Below, in pieces: positions 40,420 to 49,169 of a stretch of DNA of 64,000 nt. Origin of the DNA: Caldatribacterium sp051549785 (GTDB lineage: Bacteria; Atribacterota; Atribacteria; Atribacterales; Caldatribacteriaceae); contig NZ_CP189974.1 of the NCBI RefSeq assembly GCF_051549785.1, forward strand, positions 682,001 to 746,000, given 5' to 3'. The translations under genes were made by a program, and so were the position numbers. The notes beneath the pieces are model-generated. The model was not told the DNA's origin and searched no databases. It saw only the letters and a list, made by a program, of their open reading frames with translations. Every line of letters begins with the position of its first letter. Within the stretch, counting starts at the first letter, position 1.

Positions 40420-41604
40420 ATGGGACGGAGAGCTTTCCCTTTTATGCTTGCGATGTCGATCCTGGTTCTTGCGGTGGGGTGTTTACGGAGCGGAGGACGG
40501 GGGAATCTCACAGGGGAAGTGTGGGACGCGCAGGGACCGGTGAGCGGAGTGCTCGTTGAAGGAGGGGGGAAGAGTGTCCTCACCGGGAACGATGGGCGAT
40601 TTCTCCTTGAGGATCTTCCGACAGGAAAACAGTACGTCTTTTTCTCCCATGCCTCGTACACTGGAGCGGTGGTTGTGGCGGATGTCGCCGATGGAGAGAC
40701 GAAGAGCATCAATGCCGAGGGAAGAGTGGTACTCGCCGAACGCAGCGAGGACAACCTCAAGGAGTACCTTTTCACCCTTTATGAGCTAGGCTTTTACGAA
40801 CGGGTGGTTCGAGGGTCTGAGGATTTTTTGCTGTCGTATCCCCAGAGTCCGCTGGCACCCTCTATCCTCTTTCTCCAGGGAGCGTCGTTCTTCTACCTTG
40901 GGGAGTACCAGAAGGCCGTAACCGTCCTGGGGGCCATGGTGGCGGATGCTCCTCAGGATCCCTTTGCCGATGACGCCCAGTACCTTCTTGCCAGATGTTA
41001 CAGTGAGGGGCTTCGGGATTTCAGCCAGGCCATTAGGGAATACTGGAAGCTCGTTGAACGCTATCCTGAAAGCGAGTTCACCGGACAGGCCCTGTACGAG
41101 ATGGGTGACTGCTACTACATCCTCGGGGCTTTCCGGGATGCCCTGGCCTCGTATGAAAGGGCGATGACCTTTGGTGGGGAAGTGGCCCAGAAGGCGCTCT
41201 ACTCTTCGGCGCACTGCCTCTACCGGATGGAGTTCTACAACCGGGCGGCGGCAAGGTTCCTGGAGTATGTGGCCCAGTACCCCAGTACCGACCTCTCAGA
41301 CGATGCCCAGTACTTCGCTGGGGCATCGCTCTACAAGGCCAGTCGCTTCGCCGATGCCCTCCAGGCCTTCGAGGACTGTGTGCGGCTGTACCCGGAGGGA
41401 AAATGGTACAACGGTATTCTCATCGCACCTGCTGCGCTGTTCCACAAGGGTCTGTGCCTTGAGAAACTCGGTCGGTACCTCGAGGCGTACAACACCTACC
41501 TGGACATCATTCGCCGGTACCCCGGAGCCAGGTGGGCCGATGGATCCTCACTCATCCAGAACGTCCAATTCCGGATTGACTGGTTGCGGAAGTACGTTCT
41601 CTGA
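40420..41604 (+). CDS. Lipoprotein with carboxypeptidase-regulatory-like domain and TPR repeats
   Basis: A 394-residue predicted lipoprotein: the signal peptide ends in the lipobox LAVGC (Cys 21). Residues about 27-105 form a carboxypeptidase-regulatory-like beta sandwich (GEVWDAQGPVSGVLVEGGG; TGNDGRFLLEDLPTGKQYVF). From about residue 110 on, at least six TPR-like repeats resemble outer-membrane assembly lipoproteins of the BamD/YbgF type (AQYLLARCYSEGLRDFSQAI; YWKLVERYPESEF). It probably sits on the inner leaflet of the outer membrane or the outer face of the inner membrane. The next gene is an ECF sigma factor six bases away. Confidence 0.82.
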   Translation: MGRRAFPFMLAMSILVLAVGCLRSGGRGNLTGEVWDAQGPVSGVLVEGGGKSVLTGNDGRFLLEDLPTGKQYVFFSHASYTGAVVVADVADGETKSINAEGRVVLAERSEDNLKEYLFTLYELGFYERVVRGSEDFLLSYPQSPLAPSILFLQGASFFYLGEYQKAVTVLGAMVADAPQDPFADDAQYLLARCYSEGLRDFSQAIREYWKLVERYPESEFTGQALYEMGDCYYILGAFRDALASYERAMTFGGEVAQKALYSSAHCLYRMEFYNRAAARFLEYVAQYPSTDLSDDAQYFAGASLYKASRFADALQAFEDCVRLYPEGKWYNGILIAPAALFHKGLCLEKLGRYLEAYNTYLDIIRRYPGARWADGSSLIQNVQFRIDWLRKYVL

Positions 41605-41610
41605 GCCACA

Positions 41611-42186
41611 ATGTGGGAGCAGAGCGATAGAGAAATCATCCAAGAGGTATTGAACGGCAACAAAGACCTCTTTGCCGTTCTTGTGGCTCGCTACGAGAAA
41701 CCCATTTTCAACTACGTGTACGGTCTTGTGCGGCAAAGACAGGATGCTGAGGACCTCACCCAGGAGGCCTTTGTGAAGGCCTTTTTTGCTCTGAGGACTT
41801 ACAGGGACTCTTTTGAGTTCTCCACCTGGATGTACCGCATCGCCCGGAACGTGTGCCTGGACTATTTCCGGCGGCAGAAAATCCGTTCCTTTTTCTCCCT
41901 GAACACCCCCGTGGGGGAAGAAGAGGAGGATGAACTCGGGGACTTCCTTCCTGAAGGGAAGGATCCCGAGGAAGGGGTGCTCAGAGAGGAGCTTCTTGAA
42001 CGGGTTTCACAGGCTGTGGGACAGCTCCCCCTGAAGTTTCGAGAGGTCATCGTCCTCCGCTACGTGGAGGAGCTCTCTTATGAAGAAATTGCCCAGATTC
42101 TCGACGTTCCTGTGGGGACAGTGAAGACTTACCTCCACCGGGCCAAGGCGAAACTCCGGGAACTCCTGGGAGAGGAATTTTCGTGA
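41611..42186 (+). CDS. ECF-type RNA polymerase sigma factor
   Basis: A 191-residue group 4 sigma factor. Region 2 is LFAVLVARYEKPIFNYVYG through AEDLTQEAFVKAFFALRTYR and FSTWMYRIARNVCLDYFRR. After an acidic linker, region 4 (LPLKFREVIVLRYVEELSYE; IAQILDVPVGTVKTYLHRAK) binds the -35 element. It has no promoter of its own in the six-base gap, so it is transcribed with the lipoprotein genes. The next gene, overlapping by four bases, encodes a membrane protein in the usual anti-sigma position. Confidence 0.93.
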   Translation: MWEQSDREIIQEVLNGNKDLFAVLVARYEKPIFNYVYGLVRQRQDAEDLTQEAFVKAFFALRTYRDSFEFSTWMYRIARNVCLDYFRRQKIRSFFSLNTPVGEEEEDELGDFLPEGKDPEEGVLREELLERVSQAVGQLPLKFREVIVLRYVEELSYEEIAQILDVPVGTVKTYLHRAKAKLRELLGEEFS

Positions 42187-42713
42187 AACTTCGTGTTTCT
42201 CCCCCTCGTATCTATAGGTGGGTGGGTAATGTGGAGGAGCAACTTGAGCAGTACCTGCGACGCTTACCAAAGGTTGAACTGGGGCGGTCCCTTGCGCCCT
42301 CTGTGATGGCTCGCATTGCAGAGCGAGCGCGACCGTCGTATCGACGTTACAAGCGGTGGGTCGTGGCGCTTGCGGCGGCAGCGCTTTTCGTCCTCATGCT
42401 CACGACTAACCTCCCTCTCACCCCTCGCCTTGAGCTTTTCGGGTATCGGACGGTACGGCTGGTGTTCTGCAGCACTGTTCGGAACCCCAAAACCGTGGCC
42501 GTTGCCGGTGATTTCTCGGACTGGGAATCCATCCCCATGGAGCGGGTTGACGAGAACTGTTTTGCCCTTACCTTACGTCTTCGCCCGGGGAAGTACGAAT
42601 ATGGTTTCCTGGTCGATGGGAAATGGGTTCCTGACCCTCTCTCCTTGCGGGCCGTGGCCGATGGGTTTGGCAGCGTCAACTCTATTCTCGTGGTCGACGG
42701 CGATACCGAGTGA
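42183..42713 (+). CDS. Probable anti-sigma factor with external glycogen-binding-like (CBM48/AMPK) domain
   Basis: A 176-residue single-pass membrane protein. The N-terminal cytosolic part (EEQLEQYLRRLPKVELGRSL, SVMARIAERARPS) resembles zinc-less anti-sigma domains. A membrane helix follows (VVALAAAALFVLMLTT). The outside part reads VAVAGDFSDWESIPM, then PGKYEYGFLVDGKWVPDP, the signature of the AMPK-type glycogen-binding/isoamylase early-set domain. GTG 42183 overlaps the sigma factor stop; GTG 42231, which has GGTGGGTGGG upstream, is an alternative start. I infer that it holds the sigma factor inactive and may sense glucans or envelope polysaccharide. Confidence 0.75.
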   Translation: MKLRVSPPRIYRWVGNVEEQLEQYLRRLPKVELGRSLAPSVMARIAERARPSYRRYKRWVVALAAAALFVLMLTTNLPLTPRLELFGYRTVRLVFCSTVRNPKTVAVAGDFSDWESIPMERVDENCFALTLRLRPGKYEYGFLVDGKWVPDPLSLRAVADGFGSVNSILVVDGDTE

Positions 42714-43537
42714 AACGGACGATTCTTTTCCCGCTTCTTGTCCTTTGCCTTTTTGCGGTTTCTGCTTCCTGGGCTTCTGAGGCGGTTCTCCGTCTCATCG
42801 AGCGCTCCTCCTACTCCCCGGAGGACAAGGTGTACCTCAAGGAACAGGTTGCCTTAATCTTTGCCGACACTCAGGATGCGGCCCAGAAACTCCTTCTCAA
42901 GAAGCTTCGGGAGGGCCTTGTCAAGAATGTCCCCCCAAAGGACCTCATTGAGGCGCTGAACAGGCGAAAGGAAGCCCTGGAGAGGGCTCGATCCCTCCTT
43001 GAGGAGACAGGGGTCCCCAGCGGGGAAAACATCCTCGAGGACCTGGTGCTTTCTCTGGAGCTCTCCGTGTCACCTCGGATTCTGAAAGAAGTTCTCGCCC
43101 GGGTTGGGGGAAACCCCAAGGTGGCAGGGCGTTTCGTGGACGCGGTGGCTGCTCTTCTTGAGGTTGGCGTTCCCTCGGAGAGGGCGAACGAGGTGTTGCA
43201 GCGGGTGCTTGATCGGAACCTCGAAGCCCGGGAGATCCGGACCATTTCCCGGCTCCTTGAGCAGGCAAGGAAAGAAGGGATTGAGGCAAAGGATGTCGTC
43301 CGGGTTTTGGGAGAGGCGCTGGGACGGTATGAGAATTTCGCCCTTGTGGAAGTGGAGCTTGAGAACTTCATCGCCGCCAACAAACCCCGGCCGGCCCTTC
43401 GGGCAGGGCAGGGAGTGGTGGCGCCACAACCTGGAGTATCTGGAGGCTCACCGGTTGAAGAGGGCGGGACTCCCCTTGAGCCCCAGCCCTCTGCAGTGCG
43501 TCCACCCACGCAGGAAGGCGGAACACCCCTTGAGTGA
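42710..43537 (+). CDS. Exported helical protein downstream of the ECF/anti-sigma pair
   Basis: A 275-residue protein with a signal peptide (TILFPLLVLCLFAVSASWA). The body is almost entirely alpha-helical with repeated motifs such as LIEALNRRKEALERARSLL and VLQRVLDRNLEAREIRTISR. The C-terminal tail is low-complexity and contains two copies of EGGTPLE separated by PQPSAVRPPTQ. No family is recognised. It is coupled to the anti-sigma gene by a four-base overlap (GTGA), so it likely belongs to the same signalling or envelope function. It converges on the dehydrogenase gene five bases away. Confidence 0.7.
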   Translation: MKRTILFPLLVLCLFAVSASWASEAVLRLIERSSYSPEDKVYLKEQVALIFADTQDAAQKLLLKKLREGLVKNVPPKDLIEALNRRKEALERARSLLEETGVPSGENILEDLVLSLELSVSPRILKEVLARVGGNPKVAGRFVDAVAALLEVGVPSERANEVLQRVLDRNLEAREIRTISRLLEQARKEGIEAKDVVRVLGEALGRYENFALVEVELENFIAANKPRPALRAGQGVVAPQPGVSGGSPVEEGGTPLEPQPSAVRPPTQEGGTPLE

Positions 43538-43542
43538 TTGCC

Positions 43543-44604
43543 TCACACCAGGGAGGCGACGAGGTCCCCGACCTCCTGGGTTGTGAGACCCATTTTCCCC
43601 GCACTCATACTCTTGATCTTGCCACTTTGCAGTGCTTGAATCACGGCGTTTTCGACGCGGGAGGCTGCTTCGTGCTCCCCGATGGTGTCAAGGAGCATCT
43701 GCATGGCAAGGATTGCCGCCAGGGGATTGATGACGTTCATTCCCGTGTACTTGGGTGCTGAGCCCCCGATGGGCTCAAACATTGAGACTCCCTGGGGGTT
43801 GATATTGCCACCTGCGGCAATGCCCATACCCCCCTGGATCATGGCTCCAAGGTCGGTGATGATGTCTCCGAACATGTTATCCGTGACGATGACGTCGAAC
43901 CACTCGGGGTTTTTCACCATCCACATGGTGGTGGCATCGACATGGGCGTAATCGGTCTGGACGTCGGGGTACTCCCGGGCAACCTCGTAGAAGACCCGTT
44001 CCCACAGGTCAAAGGCGTAGGTGAGGACGTTGGTTTTCCCGCAGAGGGTCACCTTCTTTTTCTTGTTCCGTTTCCTTGCGTACTCGAAGGCGAAGCGAAT
44101 GCACCGCTCTACGCCCTTCCGGGTGTTGATGGAGACCTGGATGGCCACTTCATCGGGTGTTCCTTTCCGCAGGAATCCCCCGGCGCCGACGTAGAGCCCT
44201 TCGGTATTCTCCCGAACCACCACAAAGTCGATGTCCTCGGGCCCCTTGTCTTTGATTGGGGTCCACACCCCCGGGTAGAGTTTCACGGGGCGGAGGTTCA
44301 CGTACTGGTCAAGGCCAAAGCGGATTCGAAGGAGAATGCCCTGCTCGAGAATTCCAGGCTTCACGTCGGGATGTCCTATGGCGCCAAGGTACAGGGCGTC
44401 GAGCTTTTTGAACTCCTCAAGGGCGGAGTCGGGCAAGGTCTCGCCGGTCTTTTTGTAGTGCTCACCCCCAAAGGGGTAGACAATAGTCTCATACGAGAAG
44501 CCGACTTTCGCTGCCACTGCCTCAAGGACTTTGAGCCCTTCCCGCACGACTTCGGGTCCTGTTCCATCTCCAGGAATAACACCAATCCGGTACGTTTTCT
44601 TCAT
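43543..44604 (-). CDS. Isopropylmalate/isocitrate dehydrogenase family enzyme
   Basis: A 353-residue NAD(P)-dependent beta-hydroxyacid oxidative decarboxylase. Landmarks are IGVIPGDGTGPEVV, VVRENTEGLYVG, the catalytic lysine region CGKTNVLTYAFDLWERVF, and TDNMFGDIITDLGAMIQGG with the metal-binding aspartates. FEPIGGSAPKY binds the nucleotide. The overall type is LeuB-like (3-isopropylmalate), but tartrate, homoisocitrate or isocitrate substrates are possible; no leuCD genes are near. A Re-citrate synthase-like gene elsewhere in the window would make isocitrate plausible. The ATG at 44604 follows GGGGGAAGA. Confidence 0.85.
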   Translation of the reverse strand: MKKTYRIGVIPGDGTGPEVVREGLKVLEAVAAKVGFSYETIVYPFGGEHYKKTGETLPDSALEEFKKLDALYLGAIGHPDVKPGILEQGILLRIRFGLDQYVNLRPVKLYPGVWTPIKDKGPEDIDFVVVRENTEGLYVGAGGFLRKGTPDEVAIQVSINTRKGVERCIRFAFEYARKRNKKKKVTLCGKTNVLTYAFDLWERVFYEVAREYPDVQTDYAHVDATTMWMVKNPEWFDVIVTDNMFGDIITDLGAMIQGGMGIAAGGNINPQGVSMFEPIGGSAPKYTGMNVINPLAAILAMQMLLDTIGEHEAASRVENAVIQALQSGKIKSMSAGKMGLTTQEVGDLVASLV

Positions 44605-44707
44605 GTTCTTCCCCCTTTCCTGGTACACTATTATACGGAATTGAAGCGGAATTCCCAGGGGGTTAGCGCAGGAAGAGCAGAACTTCGTCCTTCTGGAGGT
44701 GGAGACC

Positions 44708-45265
44708 GTGGAGCGAATGGTGGGCAAAGTGAGAATTGAGTGTGTGCGGGGGGATATCACAAGACAGGAAGGCATTGATGCCATAGTGAACGCCGCCAAT
44801 GCCGAGCTCCGTCCCGGTGGCGGAGTGGCCGGGGCGATTCATCGAGCAGCAGGTCCAGGGCTTTATGAAGAGTGCCGCCCCCTTGCCCCCATAAAGCCCG
44901 GGCAGGCGGTCATCACCGGTGGTCACAGGCTCCCGAACCGCTACGTCATCCACTGTCTTGGGCCAAGGTACGGTATCGATGAGCCGTCGGCAGAGCTCCT
45001 TGCTTCCTGTTACCGGAATGCCCTGAGGCTTGCCGAAGAACGTGGTGTAACCTCCATTGCCTTCCCTGCCATTTCTACCGGGGTTTTCGGGTACCCCATG
45101 CGGGAAGCAGCGGAGGTGGCACTCAAAACGGTCATCGAAATGGTTCCGCAGCTTGAGTCAATCCGGCTCATCCGCTTCGTCCTCTGGGATGAGGAGGCGC
45201 TGCGTATTCACGAAGAAACCCTGGCGAGGCTGACAGGGAAGGAAGGTGGAACTCCTTCAGGTTGA
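44708..45265 (+). CDS. Macro domain protein (ADP-ribose-binding/O-acetyl-ADP-ribose deacetylase type)
   Basis: A 185-residue single macro domain. The ADP-ribose site is seen as DAIVNAANAELRPGGGVAGA and IAFPAISTGVFGYP. This is the MacroD/YmdB group, which removes ADP-ribose from proteins or hydrolyses O-acetyl-ADP-ribose. GTG 44708 is favoured because GGAGGTGGAG precedes it; GTG 44699 and ATG 44717 are alternatives. It stands alone between the divergent dehydrogenase gene and the glyQ promoter. Confidence 0.9.
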   Translation: MERMVGKVRIECVRGDITRQEGIDAIVNAANAELRPGGGVAGAIHRAAGPGLYEECRPLAPIKPGQAVITGGHRLPNRYVIHCLGPRYGIDEPSAELLASCYRNALRLAEERGVTSIAFPAISTGVFGYPMREAAEVALKTVIEMVPQLESIRLIRFVLWDEEALRIHEETLARLTGKEGGTPSG

Positions 45266-45266
45266 G

Positions 45267-45295
45267 TTGACAGACCCTCTTCTCCCTGATATAGT
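45267..45295 (+). promoter_or_regulatory. Promoter of the glyQ-glyS-PPDK operon
   Basis: TTGACA (45267-45272), 17-base spacer, TATAGT (45290-45295): perfect -35 and one mismatch in the -10. The leader is only about 25 bases, too short for a T-box element. Confidence 0.85.
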
Positions 45296-45324
45296 GTTCC
45301 TCTGATGGAGCTGGGGGGAGTGTT

Positions 45325-46236
45325 GTGTATTTTCAGGATATCATTCTCGCTTTGAGCGACTACTGGAAGCGGCAGGGGTGTATTATTGCGCAGCCGTACG
45401 ATGTGGAGGTTGGCGCCGGGACCATGAACCCGGCGACTTTTTTGCGAGTTCTGGGTCCCGAGCCCTGGAGAGTGGCCTATTGTGAGCCCTCTCGCCGTCC
45501 CACCGATGGCCGGTACGGGGAGAACCCCAACCGCCTCTATGAGCACTACCAGTTCCAGGTCATCATCAAGCCCTCTCCTGACGACATTCAGGATCTCTAC
45601 CTCGAGAGCCTCTTTACCCTCGGTATTGACCCCAAAGAACACGATATCCGCTTTGTGGAGGATAACTGGGAATCACCGACCCTTGGAGCCTGGGGGCTTG
45701 GCTGGGAGGTGTGGCTTGATGGCATGGAGATCACCCAGTTCACCTATTTCCAGCAAGCTGGAGGCATAGACCTCAAACCGATTTCGGTCGAGATCACCTA
45801 TGGCCTTGAGCGCATTGCCATGTACCTCCAGGGGAAGGACAATGTCTTCGAGGTTCAGTGGAACGAGTACCTTACCTACGGCGATATCCGGCTTCAGGAA
45901 GAGCAGGAGCATTCCATATACAGCTTCGAAGAAAGCGACCCTGAGACGCTTTTTACCCTCTTTGAGTTCTACGAGAAAGAAGCCCAGCGACTCCTTGCGC
46001 GGGAACTCGTGCTCCCTGCCTATGATTACATCCTCAAATGCTCCCACACCTTTAACCTCCTCGATGCCCGGGGAGGGATGAGTGTTCTTGAGCGGAGCCA
46101 GTACATGGGGAGAATCCGGCAGCTCGCCAACCAGTGTGCGCAGCTCTACCTTAAAAAGCGAGAGGCCCTGGGATTCCCCTGGTGTCAGAAAATGGCGGTG
46201 ACGGTGACTCATGGGTATAGAAGACCTCCTGTTTGA
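45325..46236 (+). CDS. glyQ: Glycyl-tRNA synthetase alpha subunit
   Basis: The 303-residue catalytic subunit of the two-chain bacterial glycyl-tRNA synthetase, a class II enzyme. Highly conserved blocks are QGCIIAQPYDVEVGAGTMNP, SRRPTDGRYGENPNRLYEHY, and ITYGLERIAMYLQG. The GTG start is preceded by GGGGGGAG. Its end overlaps the start of glyS by 26 bases, which supports stoichiometric translation of the two subunits. Confidence 0.97.
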   Translation: MYFQDIILALSDYWKRQGCIIAQPYDVEVGAGTMNPATFLRVLGPEPWRVAYCEPSRRPTDGRYGENPNRLYEHYQFQVIIKPSPDDIQDLYLESLFTLGIDPKEHDIRFVEDNWESPTLGAWGLGWEVWLDGMEITQFTYFQQAGGIDLKPISVEITYGLERIAMYLQGKDNVFEVQWNEYLTYGDIRLQEEQEHSIYSFEESDPETLFTLFEFYEKEAQRLLARELVLPAYDYILKCSHTFNLLDARGGMSVLERSQYMGRIRQLANQCAQLYLKKREALGFPWCQKMAVTVTHGYRRPPV

Positions 46237-48313
46237 AATCGGTGTCGAGGAACTCCCCACAAGCCTCATCCAGGAGATTTTTCCCGAGGTCGAAGAGCAA
46301 TTCAGGGAGATGCTTAAGAAGTTCCGCATTCCCTGTGAGGGGTTCCAGGTATGGGGAACCCCTCGGAGGATTGCCGTGTACGCCCGGGGTGTGGGACTTT
46401 CCCAGGAGCCGGTCGTTCGGGAAATCAAGGGTCCGGCGAAAAAGGTGGGGATGGCCGAGGACGGCACCTGGTTGTCCCCGGCGCTGGCTTTTGCCCGGAC
46501 CCAGGGTATTGCTCTGGAGAACCTTTTTGTCCGGGAGACCGAGCGAGGGACGTATATTTTCGGCCGGAAGTTCGAGGAAGGACGGCCTGTGAAGGAAGTG
46601 CTGCCTGAGGCGCTTTCGAGTTTTGTCGCCTCCCTGGAGTTCCCCCGGTCCATGCTCTGGGGAGAGGGGCATTTTCGCTTTGTTCGTCCCATCCGGTGGC
46701 TTGTGGCGCTCCTCGGCAGGGAGGAAATCCCCCTCTCCATTGCAGGGGTTGTGGCTTCCCGCTACACCCGGGGGCATCGCTTCCTGGCCCCTGCGCCACT
46801 GCCCGTTCCTGAGGCACGGGCATATGAGGAGGTGCTCCAGGAGGCGGGGGTTGTGGTGGACCCGAAGAAACGGCGAGCTCGCATAGAGGAGGCACTCTCC
46901 CGGCGTGCTCGGGAAGCCGGCGTGCACTGGTTACGGGACGAGGAGCTCCTTGAAGAAGTGAACTTCCTCGTGGAGTACCCCGACGTTTTAGTGGGTCGTT
47001 TCAGCGAGAAGTACCTTTCCCTGCCGCCCCGGCTTTTGATCACCGTCATGAAGCACCATCAGCGGTATTTCGCCGCCTGCGATAACGAAGGGAATCTTCG
47101 CCCCTTCTTTTTCGTAGTGATCAATCGCCCCTGTGATGGGTCGGAGAAAATCATCCAAGGGAATGAACGAGTTCTGCAGGCCCGCCTTGAGGACGCGCTC
47201 TTTTTCTTCGAGGAAGACCGAAAGCACCGTCTTGCTGATTGGGTGGAAGCCCTGAAGGGTGTGGTCTTCCAGGAAGACCTGGGGAGCATGTACGAGAAGA
47301 CCGAACGCCTTGTGGAGCTCGTGACGTATCTTGGGGAGGTGCTGCAGCGCAGTGAGGCAGAAATCGCCCTGTTGAGGAGGGCAGCTTTCCTCTCCAAGGC
47401 TGATTTGGTGTCGTCGATGGTGCGGGAGTTTCCGGAACTCCAGGGGTACATGGGGCGGGTGTACGCAGCGCTCTCGGGAGAACGGGAAGAGGTGGCTTTA
47501 GCCATTGAGGAGAGTTACCTCCCCTCACCCAATGGCCGTTTCCCCGAAACGACCCTGGGGAGTATCCTTGCCCTGGCCGATAAGATGGATACCATTGTTT
47601 CGAGTTTTGCCCTTGGGAGAATCCCCACGGGGTCTCAGGATCCTTTGGGGTTGCGCCGCCTGGGACAGGGGATCGTCGATATTCTGCTTGTCCGTCAGTG
47701 GTACTGTCCCCTTCCGGAGTGGATTGCCAGGAATCTGGCGCTCCTTGCCGCTCAGGGGTTCGCCCCCCGGATTCCCAACCCTGAAGAAGAGGTGCAGCGT
47801 TTCCTCCTCCAGCGGTTGCGTTCCTTCCTCCTTGAGGGAGGGAAGCACTATTCGGTAGTGAACGCGGTGTTTGCCGGAAAGACCGACGACCTGTATGAAC
47901 TTGCGCGACGTGTCGAATTCCTGCAGGGGCTCTTTGAGAAGGACCGGACACTTCTTGCCGAAATCGTCACCGGTTTCACCAGGGCGTACAACATTTCCCG
48001 GGATTTTGAGGGTCGGGAGGTTCAGGAATCCCTTCTTGTGGAAGCGGCCGAGAGGGACCTGTACCGGGCGCTCCAGAACATCGAGGGTGAGGTGCGGGGA
48101 TTGCTCACCCGGGGAGAGTACCGGAAGGCCGTGGAGGTTTTCCAGGGCATCATCCCCCTTCTGAACCGCTTCTTCGACAGGGTTCTCGTCATGTGTGAAG
48201 ACGAAGCCCTTCGGAGGAATCGCCTGGGGCTCATGCGGCGTATCGTCGAGCTCTTCGCCGATTTTGCCGACCTTTCGCTCATCGTGGTGGAGGAGGGAGC
48301 AGGGGTTGCCTGA
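46211..48313 (+). CDS. glyS: Glycyl-tRNA synthetase beta subunit
   Basis: The 700-residue tRNA-binding subunit of heterotetrameric glycyl-tRNA synthetase, normal in length. It opens DLLFEIGVEELPTSLIQEI and has KYLSLPPRLLITVMKHHQRY in the HD-like region and a C-terminal DALR-type anticodon-binding helical domain (VMCEDEALRRNRLGLMRRI). Starts at ATG 46211 inside glyQ. Its final codons overlap the TTG start of the PPDK regulator gene. Confidence 0.96.
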   Translation: MGIEDLLFEIGVEELPTSLIQEIFPEVEEQFREMLKKFRIPCEGFQVWGTPRRIAVYARGVGLSQEPVVREIKGPAKKVGMAEDGTWLSPALAFARTQGIALENLFVRETERGTYIFGRKFEEGRPVKEVLPEALSSFVASLEFPRSMLWGEGHFRFVRPIRWLVALLGREEIPLSIAGVVASRYTRGHRFLAPAPLPVPEARAYEEVLQEAGVVVDPKKRRARIEEALSRRAREAGVHWLRDEELLEEVNFLVEYPDVLVGRFSEKYLSLPPRLLITVMKHHQRYFAACDNEGNLRPFFFVVINRPCDGSEKIIQGNERVLQARLEDALFFFEEDRKHRLADWVEALKGVVFQEDLGSMYEKTERLVELVTYLGEVLQRSEAEIALLRRAAFLSKADLVSSMVREFPELQGYMGRVYAALSGEREEVALAIEESYLPSPNGRFPETTLGSILALADKMDTIVSSFALGRIPTGSQDPLGLRRLGQGIVDILLVRQWYCPLPEWIARNLALLAAQGFAPRIPNPEEEVQRFLLQRLRSFLLEGGKHYSVVNAVFAGKTDDLYELARRVEFLQGLFEKDRTLLAEIVTGFTRAYNISRDFEGREVQESLLVEAAERDLYRALQNIEGEVRGLLTRGEYRKAVEVFQGIIPLLNRFFDRVLVMCEDEALRRNRLGLMRRIVELFADFADLSLIVVEEGAGVA

Positions 48314-49169
48314 GTTCGAGGACCACGAAGTCCAGGGGGCAAGCGACGACTTTAACATCTTCGTTATTTCCGACGGAACGGGGAAAACCGCCTTCTCCGT
48401 GGTCCAGGCTGCGCTTTTGCAGTTTGAGCTCCCCCGGGTGAACGTCCTTCGGTTCACCCACGTGCGGAGTGAAGAGGAAATCTACAATATCATGGACATG
48501 GTACGGGTCGGAAAGGACATCGTGGTCTACACGGTGGTCAACGAGGACCTGGCCCGGGTTCTGCGGGCAGAGGCGGCTAACCGCAGTGTCATCGCTTTAG
48601 ACATCCTCGGGCCAGTGGTGGAGGCGCTGAAGCGGGTAAGTCTCCGAAAGCCCCGGGGGATTCCCGGGATTCTCCAGCGGGAGGAGAACGTGGCCGAACG
48701 TCTTGAGGCCATCGAATACGCCATGGAGAAGAGCACTGGGTTCAGTGTGTCGAATCTGGACCAGGCCGATGTGATCCTGCTCACCGTCTGGTACCCGCAC
48801 CGGGATGAGTGCATTCTGCGACTGGCCGAAAAAGGCATCAAATGTGGGTATGTCATGCTTGACCCGAATCTCCCTCTTCCGATAAACTTTGAGGAGGTGG
48901 TTGGGGGGAACGCAAGAGCACTCGTTGTGGGTATCGACATGGATCCCCGGTATCTGAGCGAGCTCCGTCTTGAGCGGATCAGGGCATTAGGGTTGTACTG
49001 TCTTGTGGAGAAAGCAAGTCTTGGGCGGGTAGAGGAAGAACTCGCCTTTGCCCGGGGGATTTACCAGCGTCTCCATTGTCCGGTCATTGACATCACCCGC
49101 CTTTCGGTGCACGACGTGGTGGGAAAGATTTTTGAACAAATCAAAAAGAAAAGGGAGGAACAGGCATGA
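48306..49169 (+). CDS. Pyruvate, phosphate dikinase regulatory protein (bifunctional kinase/phosphorylase)
   Basis: A 287-residue DUF299 protein. It turns PPDK off by ADP-dependent phosphorylation of a threonine and on again by phosphate-dependent removal. The P-loop is FVISDGTGKTAFSVV, and later VILLTVWYPHRDECILRLAE and VIDITRLSVHDVVGKI are family-typical; many homologues have SRTSKTPLS at the former place, so this stretch is variant. TTG 48306 is chosen: GGAGGAGGGAGCAGGGG lies just upstream and the start overlaps the glyS stop. The following overlapping gene is ppdK, its target. Confidence 0.9.
   Translation: MPEFEDHEVQGASDDFNIFVISDGTGKTAFSVVQAALLQFELPRVNVLRFTHVRSEEEIYNIMDMVRVGKDIVVYTVVNEDLARVLRAEAANRSVIALDILGPVVEALKRVSLRKPRGIPGILQREENVAERLEAIEYAMEKSTGFSVSNLDQADVILLTVWYPHRDECILRLAEKGIKCGYVMLDPNLPLPINFEEVVGGNARALVVGIDMDPRYLSELRLERIRALGLYCLVEKASLGRVEEELAFARGIYQRLHCPVIDITRLSVHDVVGKIFEQIKKKREEQA

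Noticed and set aside
45296..45324. T-box riboswitch before glyQ
   Set aside because: The leader is about 25 bases, far shorter than a T-box, and no specifier loop or T-box sequence is present.
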